Positions 47,664 through 59,235 of a DNA stretch of 64,000 bases are shown piece by piece. The stretch covers positions 1 through 64,000 of the forward strand of contig JALRME010000049.1 in assembly GCA_026120035.1 (NCBI GenBank), read 5' to 3'. The position numbers were made by a program, and so were the translations under genes. The notes under the pieces are model-generated. The model saw only the letters and a program-made list of their open reading frames with translations. It was not told where the DNA came from and did no database searches. Position 1 is the first letter of the stretch. Every line of letters begins with the position of its first letter. Origin of the DNA: Coleophoma eucalyptorum. Lineage: Eukaryota; Ascomycota; Leotiomycetes; Helotiales; Dermateaceae.

Positions 47664-50327
47664 TCATATCTTTAGTCTATCTAACACGAGCCTCATAATG
47701 TAGTTCTCCTTTCCACTTTCTATCTCTATAGTCTGTATTCTTCGTTCTAGGTCTTCAAACAGCTCTTGCAACACGTCCTTCGTATATTCGAGACTTTTCG
47801 TTCGTCCCATGTGAGTTAGAATTTTCTGCTTTAGTTCAAAGCTTGATCTGCCTGCTACCCGGCGCTCTTGGAGGATGCTTTGGAGGACCATGTTCTCTGG
47901 TTCTGCATTAAGACAGTGTATGAGTGGCAAGGAGAACTTTCCTTCGTCGAGGTCTTCACAGAATCCTTTCTGGCTCGTATACTGAGTAGTACATGTATCA
48001 GTCTCAGAGGAAAGGGCCAAAAGGGGCAAGGAATGCGAACACATACATCGGGGGAGACTAAGTTCTGATAATCATCACGAATCTGAAAGAAGCGACCGAC
48101 AAGGGCCACAAAACCACTAACATCTGGAAGTCTGTTGTGTTTTAGTACCGTCCTACGGGTTTTTTTTGAATAGAGCCGCGTACGTTTGTTCTTCTGATTG
48201 TGCTGCCATAAATCTAGAAAGCATCCTAAAAAGCCCACCAGTTTCTGAAGAATATTAGCATTAGGCTCATGCTACAGGTTACATGCTCTTTACTATAGTC
48301 AACCATAGTCATATATTCTTCTGGCGTAGGACATTTGACATGGTTTGTCCAGAACAGATCCAGGCTCTGGCCGATGTGCAGATAGCGAAGCTCATCTACT
48401 ATTGTGTCAGCAATTCGTAAAGTTTCAAAAATTATCTTCATCACAGTTGACTCACCGATATATATGTTTAAGCACTCTGGATCCTGCAATTCCTGCACCT
48501 GTTGTAAGGACTTGACGAATAAGAAATTTGCTGCATTGATCGTCTGGGGAATGCCGAATATGGTATGGGTGCTTGGATGTCCTCGCCGCAGTGGAGAATT
48601 ATCTTCAATATCATCAAGCCTGCAGCATTGTCAGTATTTCTAGGGCGGATAGAATCGAACATATCCATACATCAACGATGAGCTATGTAGAGTGCTAATT
48701 ATGGATTTGATCTTAGCAAGGGCGTGCTCTGGTATATTATACCAGACATTGAGAGCATCAATTGCGGCATCTCGGATACCCTTGGAGGGTAGTGAGTGTA
48801 TATACTCGTAAGGTGCCAATACAATCTATAGAAACGTTAGGTAAATAAAATTGTCAAGACATTATGGCGCTGGATAGCTTACCTTATCGCTCAAACCTGG
48901 CAGTCCTAATTTCAATGCTACATTTTCTTGCTTTGAAGTCTCATCGGCATGGAAGGTTATCAGAGTCTGCCCTCCACTGTCCTTTTCAATCGAGTCTTGA
49001 AGACTGCGCGGCTTGTTTTCTACACATATCTCGTTCTCCTTCGCATATTCATGGTTATCTGGATCTGACTCGGAGTCTGACCTAGGTGGTGAGGATATAT
49101 CAGAGTACTCCCCAACCATATCATCGATCAAACAGGACAGTGATGAGTCGTTGTCCGATAACACATCACCCAAAGAAGCTGTATCCTTGACTGCCACTTG
49201 GAAATTGTAGCGCGGGCTATACTGGCTCCAGACAACATTTCCGCTTATACTCAGCTCTAGGGCAGAGAGATATTTCATCAGATCCAGTGATACTGTATTG
49301 CCGAATTGCACCTCGAATTTCTTCTTCTCTTCCAGATAATTGTGACAAGAGCTTGCAATCTTATCCTTACAAATTAGTTTGGCTTCATCTATACCGACCA
49401 TATGCTCTTTCATGATGATCCAAACAGCATTGGCCATGTCTTTCGAGCTTGGGTTTCGCAGAAAATCGTCATATTCTTTCTGCCATGAAAAGAAGTCATT
49501 CGCTAGCGCGAGTGTCTCATAAGCTGGCCGAGTAACATCTAGACTCATTTTCGCTTCTTCGTCGCTTATGGTCAACGCCATTGCATATGTGATTATACCA
49601 AACCAAAAGCTGTTATTAGGTGAGTTGTTGATATGAAATGATGGAAGGTGCACTTACGTCTGACCAAGATTTATGACTCTATGTGGAAGGTATTCCTCTA
49701 GCGTACGAAATCCCTGGTGCTGAGTTCCTGATTCGCCTTTCACAAGTCCTTCCCAGGACTTCAAAAGCACGAGTGCCCGTGGCCTGTCGATCGCTAGCAG
49801 CTCGAGCACTAGCTTTGCTTGCATTTGGGACTTCCCCGACCGTGAGACCTTTGGTGCGAACTCGTTCAAGGCCGCCTGGAAGCCATTTGCCATCTCATCA
49901 TTTTCGGCATCTCCCTAGAGTTGCAAAACTTAATAACACAGCAATTTCCAATGGTTTGCGCATTACTCACTTTCTCTTTCGTGGTGCTATCTAAAATATC
50001 TTATGATAATGTCAGTAAACCTCTTCTCTGCTCGGGAGTGTTTCACTCACCATCATGCAGGAAAGCAAACTCGTTTGCATATGTGACGACCTCTAGTCTA
50101 TCAGGAAGACACTCGGCAACTGCCACAGCGATTCCGTTATATTTTGGGCTTAAACAACCTGTAAAGTTATGGATGGGCCCAACGAATTTTCTCCAGTCTG
50201 CTTGAGCACGTAGTGATCCTTCGTCTGCTAAGTGGGCATATTTGCTGACTCGTAGTGGTAAAGATTCGCATAATCCCATAGAATCGTAGGTATTTGAGTC
50301 TACCAATTCTGAATATTGATACTCCAT
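47664..50327 (-). CDS. Bifunctional terpene synthase: N-terminal class I cyclase fused to polyprenyl (GGPP-type) diphosphate synthase
   Basis: Ten exons on the minus strand: 50327-50051, 49990-49971, 49914-49658, 49609-48883, 48825-48671, 48619-48456, 48398-48294, 48244-48184, 48131-48047 and 47981-47664, 722 aa. The N-terminal cyclase (about 1-320) starts MEYQYSELVD, has FAFLHDDSTTKE at 87-98 (first Asp motif, fifth position Thr instead of Asp/Glu) and an intact NSE motif NDFFSWQKE (222-230). A Ser/Asp/Glu-rich linker (about 330-400) follows. The C-terminal prenyltransferase has FARM LDDIEDNSPLRRG (Asp481-Asp485), KTGGLFRM formed across an intron, and SARM QIRDDYQNL (608-612), all intact. 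It is expected to make GGPP (or a longer chain) and cyclise it in one polypeptide, as fusicoccadiene-type synthases do. It is transcribed divergently from the P450. Product unknown. Confidence 0.93.
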
Positions 50328-51472
50328 CTTGGATGACTTTTGATGGTCTGATTTTTTCGAAGTAATCAATAGTTCTGATTTCGTTCTCTGCTGGACATTA
50401 AGCTCTTGAGGTGACAGAGAGCCCGCAGCTTATGGATTACAAGAATTGCCCGAAATCCAAGTAGACTATTGATATGATCCATGGCTACTTACTTGGCCAC
50501 TCAGAGGCCTTAGATTTTGAGGCATGGGTTTGTGTTGTTGGGGCTGTAGATAATGCTGAACAAATTATACAAGGGTAAGAATGTATATGATTTATCATGG
50601 TACGACGAACCAATGACGTGCGACTTGCTCTTCAGCTCTGTGCTTCAGTATCTTTATGATTGGACCGCTGAGGAAGCTTACATGCATCAGATGGATCAGC
50701 CTAGTAGATCCATTCCATACCTGGGGCTTACATGAAAACCATCGGAGTAAGCAAATTTTGACAGTGTTTAAAGGCTCTTAAGTTGCCTGGTTGCATTAAA
50801 AGAGACTTCGTATATGCTAGCGAGACTAGGTACGTACTTCTTGCATGTCTAACTAGGTAAGGTAGGTAGGTATAATGTGCCAGCGCAAATCAGCGCCAAA
50901 AATAATTACCGGAGGCCAATCGCTTGTTTGAGCGCCCATGCCTCAAACCGACGTTGTGAATGTTGGACATGCTGACATTAATAACTAGGCACTTAATGTC
51001 TTGTAAAACTTGAAATTTGCCTCAATAATTAATTGCTCAAATCAGGAAACGAGCGTCGATCTTGAGCGAGTACAAGCGACAAATATTTGGTAAGCCCACA
51101 GGATAAGCATGCGATCTTCCAATTTTCAGCCTTCATTACTAGCTTCCTCTGGCTTATTACCTCCCCAGCAACACAGTACGTAGCTATGCAGTGAATTTCA
51201 TGGCCGGAAGTTCCGACTTAGGACTCCGCAGTATCATGCACAAGGTACCCCCAGAGTCTCCTATATAATCGCTGCATCAGATTTGCCGGCTCAACCCCGC
51301 AGAGATAAGGGAAGATATCCGATGCAAGAATAAGAGAACAACGGGATTAGATGCTCGTTTTAGGTCCCCGGATGTAACTCAACAATACACCGTCCTGAAT
51401 CTTAGCTCTTCTCGCCTTGTCCCTTCTGATCTTTGATACTTTTCGTAGCAGAAAGCGTTTCTCGAAGCTTAG
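50328..51472. promoter_or_regulatory. Divergent promoter region shared by terpene synthase and P450
   Basis: About 1.15 kb, AT-rich, between the two divergent start codons. It includes a GTAGGTAGGT run at about 50860 and CpG/CpA steps consistent with mild RIP. The short ORF at 50553-50735 has no recognisable motif. No pathway-specific regulator site could be identified by eye. Confidence 0.5.
51263..51269 (+). promoter_or_regulatory. Candidate TATA box of the P450 gene
   Basis: TATATAA in CTCCTATATAATCGC, about 205 bases upstream of the P450 ATG. Confidence 0.45.
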
Positions 51473-53289
51473 ATGATGGCGTTTATGGATGTTATGTCGC
51501 TTTCAGTAGCACTAGAGCTTTCTGTTGTAGCTCTCATAGCATATACGCTGATCCTCACAGTCTACAGATTATATTTCAGTCCATTATCAACATTCCCCGG
51601 TCCAAAGCTAGCAGCAGCAACATGGTGGTGAGTGTACGGCCCAAGGAAACGTCATGCAAGAGGGCTTCCATAATTCTAAGGTTCACAAAGACTGACAGGA
51701 TACCCAGGTATGAGTTTTACTACGATGTGATCCTTCGGGGCCAATACATCTTCCACATTAAGGAGCTACATGAAAAATACGGCCCCATCATTAGGATAAG
51801 TCCTTATGAGATTCATATATACACACCAAGCTTTTATGACGAAGTGTATGCTGTATCTAACAGAAAGAGAGATCGATGGGCTTGGTCGACTCGGCCTGGA
51901 GGATTCGGCCTTTCAATTGGTGGTACAAATGCGCACGACCTACACCGGATAAGAAGAGGGGCTCTAGCGCCGTACTTTTCCAAGGCGAATATTAGGAGGT
52001 TACAATATACCATTGATGAAAAAGTGATGCAGTTGGTAGGTAGATTAGTCGAGAGCAAGACTCATGGGGAGCCATTCAAGTTGAACCATGGTTTTGCGGC
52101 ATTCACAAATGGTAGGTATCTAACTTCTTACGAGATATTCTGGCTAACATTTGGACTTGAAGATATTGCAATGGAGTATTCCTTTGGACGAAACGATAAC
52201 CGCTTAGCTCACAAAGGTCAGCAATTATTAGCCTACCCTAGCTTCTTAAGTACTAAATGAAACAAAGATTATGATCCTACCTTCCACGACAATTTTGTAG
52301 CGGGAGTGGGCCAGATAAATCTGCTCAGGCACATGTTTTGGCTCGAAAGAATTGCAAAACTTGCACCAGAATGGCTCCTGGCGAAAGTTTCATCCGTAGT
52401 CGCCATGTTCTGGGCGGAGAAGCAAGTAAGCACATTTTCCCAACTAACTGAATACGAGAGTTAATTGAAGCAGGCCATTACTGAACAGATCCAGCAAATT
52501 CTTAATGGATCAAATACAGCCCATCTTGACAAGGAGCATCCAACTATCTACCATGAGATACTTGGCTCCAAGCTTCCCGAGCATGAAAAATCACTTGACC
52601 GACTTGCTCAAGAAGCACAAATCACTATTGGCGCTGGAACACTTGCGACCGCCTGGACTCTTTCTGTGGGATGTTTTCACCTTCTGTCACCAGAATCAAC
52701 GCCCATATTGATGAAGCTGAGGCAAGAGCTTCTGACAGTACTTCCTGAACCTGACGGGAAAATTGATCTTGTGATCTTGGAGCGCATGCCTTATCTCACA
52801 GCCTGTGTGAAAGAAGCACTCCGCATGGGCAATGGGACATCAACTCGCTTACAACGCATAGCGCCAGAAGAAACACTTGTCTTTCCGGATCCTCAGACCG
52901 GTAAAGAATGGTCCATTCCAGCAGGAACCCCAGTCAGTTTGTCTTCACTACTTATACACCGAGATGAAAGCATCTTCCCTGAAGCTCGAAAGTTCCGGCC
53001 AGAACGTTGGATCGAGAACCCAGGTCTTGATCGATATTTGCTTACATTCTCAAAAGGTAGCCGTCAGTGTCTCGGTATGCACCTTGCCTATGCTGAGATG
53101 TATCTTACAATGGCGAGAGTCTTTAGAGCTTTTGGTACTAAGGAGCTTGAGGCAGCTGGGATAAAAAGCGACTTTGGCAACATTGAATTGTTTGAGACTA
53201 CTGAGAGAGATGTTATTTGTGTTGCTGACTTGATGGTTCCTGCTGTTTGGGAAGGATCACAGGGTGTTAGAATCAGAGTGACGGCCTGA
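51473..53289 (+). CDS. Cytochrome P450 monooxygenase of the terpenoid cluster
   Basis: Five exons: 51473-51627, 51708-52111, 52163-52216, 52268-52425 and 52474-53289, 528 aa. The start follows an in-frame TAG directly upstream. The N-terminal anchor is [19 protein letters not shown], then the [22 protein letters not shown] block typical of trichodiene-oxygenase-like fungal P450s. KEALR supplies the ExxR pair (Glu371, Arg374), FRPERW follows, and [10 protein letters not shown] is the heme signature with Cys456. The I-helix reads AGTLATAWT (311-319): the usual acid of AGx(D/E)TT is Leu314 and the next Thr is Ala315, an unusual loss of the acid-alcohol pair. It should hydroxylate or otherwise oxidise the cyclase product in the ER membrane. 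The first intron was ended at ACCCAG to give WWYEFYYD; an alternative acceptor adds three residues. Confidence 0.92.
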
Positions 53290-54666
53290 GTCAGAGGAAG
53301 TCTTTTGGTATTATTCAGTGCATGCCAAAATGTTAGACCACACCTGATAGAAAGAAACATTATAGTTAGATTTTATTTGGTGAAATTCAGCGAGCAGGAA
53401 GTAGCTGGTTGCTGCAGTACTATAATTTGGTTTTTTTACAAACTGTCCTTTATGATCCATTCCACCTCCCTCACTGCCCAAGGTCTCTTGAGTAGCGCGT
53501 CAATTTTGACTACTGTTAGTTCACTCAATGTTTGAATCGGTTTCATAGATTAGATCAAACACATTGAATGGCTCGACGAAGTCTAGGATTCATAGTTTCT
53601 CCACAGAAACATGTATGCAATGACAACAATGCTTCCGGAATGCCGTTATTGGTTCACTCCTTCCTGTGCACCGGCTATAATCAAACCTGGTTGAGGATAT
53701 CTCTAAGCAAATACACGCTAAGGGGGAAACGTCAGCGCTCAGGACGTTAACCCTACTAGCCAAAACATGCATAACGGAACCGAGGGGAACAGATGAGCCT
53801 TCCTGGAGAGCTTGTTATCTGCATTGCCTCAAGACATTGCATTCGACTTAATTTGTAATAAATATCACAAAGAAGAGCTCAGCAAGAGCATGGGAAGTGT
53901 TGGTGAACAGCAGTTCCTGTTCTGACCTAGTGCAATGACCGGGTACTTCAAAGGTGCTTCCGCTTGTCATCCGACTGCAGCTTAAATATCAAAAGTTTAC
54001 ATATATCAAGTATTGTACGGACTCCAAGGTCTTTTAATGAGGCTTAGCTGCCGAAGCTTACATGGCCCCATTCTTATGTGCATTGCATTGCCTTTTGAGC
54101 GTCGGCCGATTCACCTTATCAATGCCAGACAATCCTAGGACTATGATGCTATTGGTATCATATATTAACAATGTGTTCGAGTTATATACCGAATATTTGC
54201 ACTAAACGCAATTCAATAGCTGTCCCGGTATTCGCTCAGCGTGAGGAGACCTCCACGTATCTTGCTGACATGCATATGGTCCACTCTGGAGCGTCTGGTA
54301 TAGTAAGCGATCGTCGCTTATCCAAGACTTCGACCCTTGAAGGGATGGTTGGTGATGTAGATTCATCCACTTTGAAATGTAAACTTGATTTTAGATTCAG
54401 TGTATCTGCAAACTATCGAGGGATCCTATCTTATCATCCGAGGTCATATGTCGGGTATTGATCAAAGTACCCAATGATCAAGTTGAGCGACGAAATACCT
54501 GTAAAATAAGTTGCATCAAAGCACTCTCTGGGTTTCAGGGAAAATTGAAGCAATACAATATCAAAAAATTAAATTATTGTAAGTAGAGTCCAAATCGTGG
54601 ACATTCTCGATTATCGAGTTTCAAGAAAGCTTACCAGGAACCAACAAGGAAATCTATTCATACACA
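53290..54666. other. Spacer inside the terpenoid cluster
   Basis: About 1.4 kb, AT-rich. No gene; a 96-codon plus ORF at 54171-54461 has no motif. There is room for a lost cluster gene but no recognisable remnant. Confidence 0.45.
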
Positions 54667-56056
54667 ATGGCGACTACCACAATACAAACACCGCCGGTTT
54701 CTTTGAAACAGGAGCACAAGCCTCCAGCTGTTGCTATTAAAGAAAGAATGATGCAGCTCATGCAGCCCAGTCCAGATGATGAATACGAAGAAAGCCTCGC
54801 ACTCATCAAAAGCAAGATCTCAAAGATGACTGTTGTGAACGCGCTTTTCTCAGTGAATCTTGGACCCAATCATCCAACCATGATCATTGATGCCCGAGGA
54901 GAAAGTCCCGCAATATTGGAGTCTACAACAGAGGAATTAGCTGGCAAGGTCAGAATACGACCAAACACTATCAGGAGTTTTGTGGATGGTTTAATGGAAC
55001 CTCGATTTGCAATTAATTGGGGATACTTCATGGTCGAAGGGAAGCAAAGTGTTGGCATGAAGTTCATCGACGCTTTGGGCCCATACAATCCTTCAACGTT
55101 GGTTTTGAATTTAGAGGACGAGCTTCCTCAGCCCACAGAAGATATCACGCGAGCGAAGAGGGATCTGGAGGAATTTGGGTACAGTATGGTGAAAAATGCG
55201 ATCACTCCAGATGAAGTAAAGGCACTTTATTCTCGCCTCAAGGAGCAAGCTGCAGCAGAAACTACCTCTGGAGTTGCCCAATTTGATGGTGGTATGCCTG
55301 GTGCAAACAGTGGTCCTAATCAAAGGGTGTGGTGCTTAGCCAACAAAGGCCAAGAATTCTTGGATTTGCTCGAAACCAAAGTCATCGACCAATTTCTCCC
55401 GGAAGTCCTGGGTGAAAATGCCATCCTATTTAGCTATAATGCAAATATCGTAAGAGAGGGAAATATTCCAATGATTTTGCACACGGACCAAATCACAGTG
55501 AATGCCCTGGCCCCAAACAAATAATATGTGCTGATGAGTTCCGTCAGGTTCAACCCCCAGTTCGAGATATGGCCCTCGGCTTCAATATGTTCTTCTTTCT
55601 TGGAGATGGTGAGTAGAGCAGCTGCATCCTTTCGAGCAATAAACTGACAAATCATCAGTTACCAAGGAGACAGGAGGAACCCTAATCATGCCCAAGTCTC
55701 ACAAAGGACAAATTGCACCAGATGATCTAATAGACACATCTAACTTCATTTCAGTTGAGGGTCCAGCAGGAACTTGTTTAGTCCTAGACAGCCGTACGTG
55801 GCATTCAACTGGGCGGAATGTCAAGGCTGGTAGTGAGCGTCCAGCAATTATTGCATTCTTTGCAAGACCAGAAATCCTTCAGAACGAATCTTTTTATCTT
55901 TCCCTTCGACCCAACATCTTCTTCTCTTTGGATCCTGAAGTAGAGGCAGCATTAACGGACAAGGTAAAAAAATGGAGCGCTTGGAAGGAGATGGTCGTGG
56001 ATCGACAGCGGGATCCTATTGGAAAATTGCACACGAAAGAAGAGATTTCTGTGTAA
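54667..56056 (+). CDS. 2-Oxoglutarate/Fe(II) dioxygenase (PhyH-like) with N-terminal SCP2-like domain
   Basis: Three exons: 54667-55497, 55548-55608 and 55659-56056, 429 aa; introns of 50 nt. Residues about 35-130 (VNALFSVNLGPNHPTMIID, LAGKVRIRPNTIRSFVDGLM, NWGYFMVEGKQSVGMKF) align by eye with an SCP2 sterol-carrier fold. Residues about 160-429 are a phytanoyl-CoA-hydroxylase-like dioxygenase: iron ligands His272 and Asp274 in HTDQ, ligand His346 in DSRTWHSTGRN, and Arg in GSERPAII for 2-oxoglutarate. LGFNMFFFLGDVTKETGGTLIMPKSH is the core strand region. It is expected to hydroxylate or desaturate the terpenoid in the cytosol, with the SCP2 part perhaps holding the hydrophobic substrate (inference). 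It is next to the P450 and in the same orientation. The first intron was set at GTGAAT so that HTDQIT continues directly into VQPPVRDM. Confidence 0.9.
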
Positions 56057-56340
56057 ATGGAATCATGTGATTCTTGAACTGGGTTAAGTAATATCATATA
56101 CTAAAACATACATGTTAAGTAAGTAGAGTAGCTGTTCAGTAGCCAAGATATATTATGAAGATGAATGCGAAGCGCGAGATGGTGCTGTAATCTTAAAATA
56201 GAATGACATCGGTAAAAGTTTTCCCCGGACCCGGCCTGTTTCGTCAGGCACAGCCGCAGCAGTGTTCCCCAAACGACTAAGCATTGAAGATGAATCCCTA
56301 AAGACAACACAGTTCTCTGCACCATGAACTGATCACTGTA

Positions 56341-57973
56341 ATGGCAACCTTGGCATCCCCTAGCCCCTCTCGATCACCAGCCAGAATGCCCCGAAAATGG
56401 GCAAGGAAAGTCGAACGGTACTGCTGCCTAGGCTTCACTTACTTCCCTCTGGTATTTGTGTATAGCATCACAACCTGGGCTGCATGGGTTGAAGCCACCA
56501 TCGGCTTCTTGCCCTCTAAGGGCTCATGGATTGGTATGTGATTGTTCTGTGAGGATGAAGGCGACACTAACACATGCTGTAGGCCACGGGTCTTCGTTTC
56601 TCGGAATAGCCTTGTACCTCCTCCTCAACTGGTCATACACGACGGCCGTATTCACAGATCCTGGGACTACGACAAGCTGGAGCAATGGATACAGTTCGCT
56701 CCCGATGCAAGCCCCTCCGGCAGCAACGAATTTCACGGTCAAGTCGAATGGAGAACTTAGATATTGCAAGAAGTGCCAAGCTCGGAAACCGGATCGTGCG
56801 CATCATTGCTCAACCTGCAGAAAATGTGTATTGAAGATGGATCATCACTGCCCGTGGTTGGCTACCTGTGTCGGTCTTCGAAACTACAAGGCATTCCTAT
56901 TGTTCCTTATATACACAACACTATTCTGCTTCTTAGACTTTGCAGTTTCTGCGACATGGGTTTGGAGAGAGATTTTGAACGATGGCGAATATTCGGAGTC
57001 TCTAATGCCGGTCAATTATGTCATGCTGGCTGTAATTTCTGGAATCATTGGTATTGTGCTTGCTGGGTTCACTGGTTGGCATATTTTACTAGCATCTCGG
57101 GGTCAGACAACGATTGAGTGCCTAGAAAAGACGAGGTATTTGTCACCAGTGCGTAAGGCGATGCAGCACCAGCACATTCCAAATTACGATAGTGAAAATC
57201 AAGAGTCACCAGAGTATGGGCAGCAACTACAAAACATACGTTCACACGCGCCAGAGGCTAGGTCCGAGGACAGTGAGATACCCTTCGGGCAAACGCGACA
57301 ATACAACCCGTCGTATGATGAGATCGAGCGCGAAAGGGCGCGTGCAAGATATGAAGAGTACCTGGACGAGGTAGACTCGGAAAAATTGCCCAGCGCTTTT
57401 GATCTAGGCCGAAAGAGAAATCTTTCACATCTGTTTGGACCGAAAAAGTTACTGTGGTTTTTCCCGATATGTACGACGACTGGTGACGGATGGAGCTGGG
57501 AACCAAGTCCAAAATGGCTGGCTGCGCGAGAAAGGATTGCCCGGGAGCGTGAAGAACAGCGGGATCGTGAGAGAGCAGCTGGCTGGGGAGAACCTTCTCC
57601 AGCACTCCCACCTGCGCCAAAACCAGGAGCCGGTAGACACTACTTAGATGCTCGGCCAACAGCAGCCCGATCTATGTCCAAAGCCGACCGAATACTTGGC
57701 CGTGATCCATCTCTATATGCAGATGAAGGAAGCAGTGGGCGAAGACCTAGTGCAGTGTCCATGCATACCCTGAATCGAGGTGATTTGGAGGATGACGAGT
57801 ACGATATTAGCAGTGATGAAGATGAAGCTGATAGAAAGATCCTTGACCGTAAAGCTGCAGCTGGATGGCCGCAAACGATGGGCGTCTTCACGAACACCTT
57901 GCTTGGAAATACTCTTGCAAGAAAGAAGGACGATGTAAGAGGCTGGGATGGTATAGACGACGACGTGGATTAA
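56341..57973 (+). CDS. DHHC palmitoyltransferase (Pfa3-like)
   Basis: Two exons: 56341-56533 and 56583-57973, 527 aa. TM1-TM2 (FTYFPLVFVYSITTWAAW; FLGIALYLLLNWSYTTAVF) precede DPG (TDPGTTTSW) and the zinc-binding Cys-rich domain, which runs from YCKKCQARKPDRAHHCS to DHHCPWLATCVG with catalytic Cys154. Two further TM helices follow, then the TTxE motif (TTIECLEKTRY). The long cytosolic tail (about 210-527) is rich in Arg/Glu and low complexity (ERERARARYEEYLDE; REREEQRDRERAAGWGEP). The order and the vacuolar-type core resemble yeast Pfa3, which palmitoylates Vac8. It is a conserved gene that forms the right border of the terpenoid cluster. Confidence 0.92.
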
Positions 57974-58313
57974 AATCGCAAGGGATAGGCGTTCTTTGTG
58001 GCATGACTGCAGTGTATAGCTATGTATATGGGACAAATCATACCCCTGATCGTCTGCCTTTAGACGATTAAAGTTCAGTTTAATTATCTTTAAATATAGA
58101 AAGAATCTAGTTCTGATACGAATATATTACCACGTGATTAATGATAACGACACCTTTCCTCCGATAAAGCTTATCAGCCTCGTCATCCAAAGTCGAAACC
58201 AACTTCCGCAACAAAGCCATAGGACTGCTTCGTTGCGATGATAGGCCGTTCACTGCACTTAACATAATTATCGAGCACATCATTTCATTCGTTTATACAA
58301 CTATACCTCCAAC
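57974..58313. other. Short spacer, no gene
   Basis: 3' region of the DHHC gene and promoter of the E2 gene; AT-rich. Confidence 0.5.
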
Positions 58314-59235
58314 ATGCCTCCTCAAGGCCAGTTCAATTCTAAATCTCCCACCATAAAGCGGATCCGTACTTACTCTCACCCCCTACCTCTCGATCTTTAT
58401 GCTTACGTTTGTAGTCCGCGAAGCTTCTGAGCTTTCCACATCACCTTCACCAGACTATACAGCAACTCCTCTCGACTCAGATTTGTTTGAATGGCACTTC
58501 ACATTACGAGGGCCGCCCTCTTCTGAGTATGCCTCTGGCATCTACCACGGTAGAATAGTCTTACCAGCTTCATATCCTTTGCGACCACCCTCCTTCCGGT
58601 TCCTCACACCCTCAGGTCGTTTTGAAACAAATCGAGAGATCTGCCTTTCTATTTCCGGTCATCACGAAGAGACATGGCAACCAGCATGGGGTCTGCGAAC
58701 CGCTTTGGTTGCGTTGAGAAGTTTCATGGAGACAGATGCAAAAGGCCAACTTGGTGGCTTGGAGTGTAGCGAATCTGTGAGGAGACGAATGGCTAGTGAG
58801 AGCACATCCTGGAAGTGCTCAAGTTGTGGACAGAGTAATGAGGATATCCTAAAAGAATGTGCCGAAGCAGCTGCAAAGGAGGGAGAGGAACGGGAGGATG
58901 AGAAAGTACCAGAGGAATTGAAGATGGGTTGGAAAGACGAGATGGGTAAGGGTGACGATAAGGAGAGTTCGCAACTAGCGGAGGGATTTGTTCAGACGTC
59001 ACCTCCAGCCGTGGAACAGATTGTGACTGCTCAGCAAGCCTATCCTCCAGCGAGACCGGCCCAGACTATCCCTCAGCCTACAGCTACGATACCAGCTGCC
59101 GTCCCTGCGCAACAACAGATCGTCCGGCGTCAACGGCAATCTCAAGATGGCGTGCCCCTATGGATCGACCGAACTATTGCTGGCATTGTTATTTGTCTTG
59201 TTTTTATGGTTCTCAAGATGATCTTGGGCTACTGA
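58314..59235 (+). CDS. Tail-anchored ubiquitin-conjugating enzyme E2 (Ubc6/UBE2J1-like)
   Basis: Two exons: 58314-58365 and 58415-59235, 290 aa. A tiny first exon (MPPQGQFNSKSPTIKRI) is joined in phase 1 to LREASELS. The UBC fold has DLFEWHFTLRGPPSSEYASGIYHG, LPASYPLRPPSFRFLTPSGRF and active-site Cys94 in NREICLSISG, followed by WQPAWGLRTALVALRSFM. After the fold come a CSSCGQ pair, an acidic/Lys stretch and a Pro/Gln-rich linker, ending in one C-terminal TM helix (IAGIVICLVFMVLKMILGY). This is the Ubc6/UBE2J1 layout: an ER tail-anchored E2 working with Doa10/Hrd1 ligases in ER-associated degradation. The shorter ORF starting at 58399 begins inside the intron and is not the true start. Confidence 0.92.
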
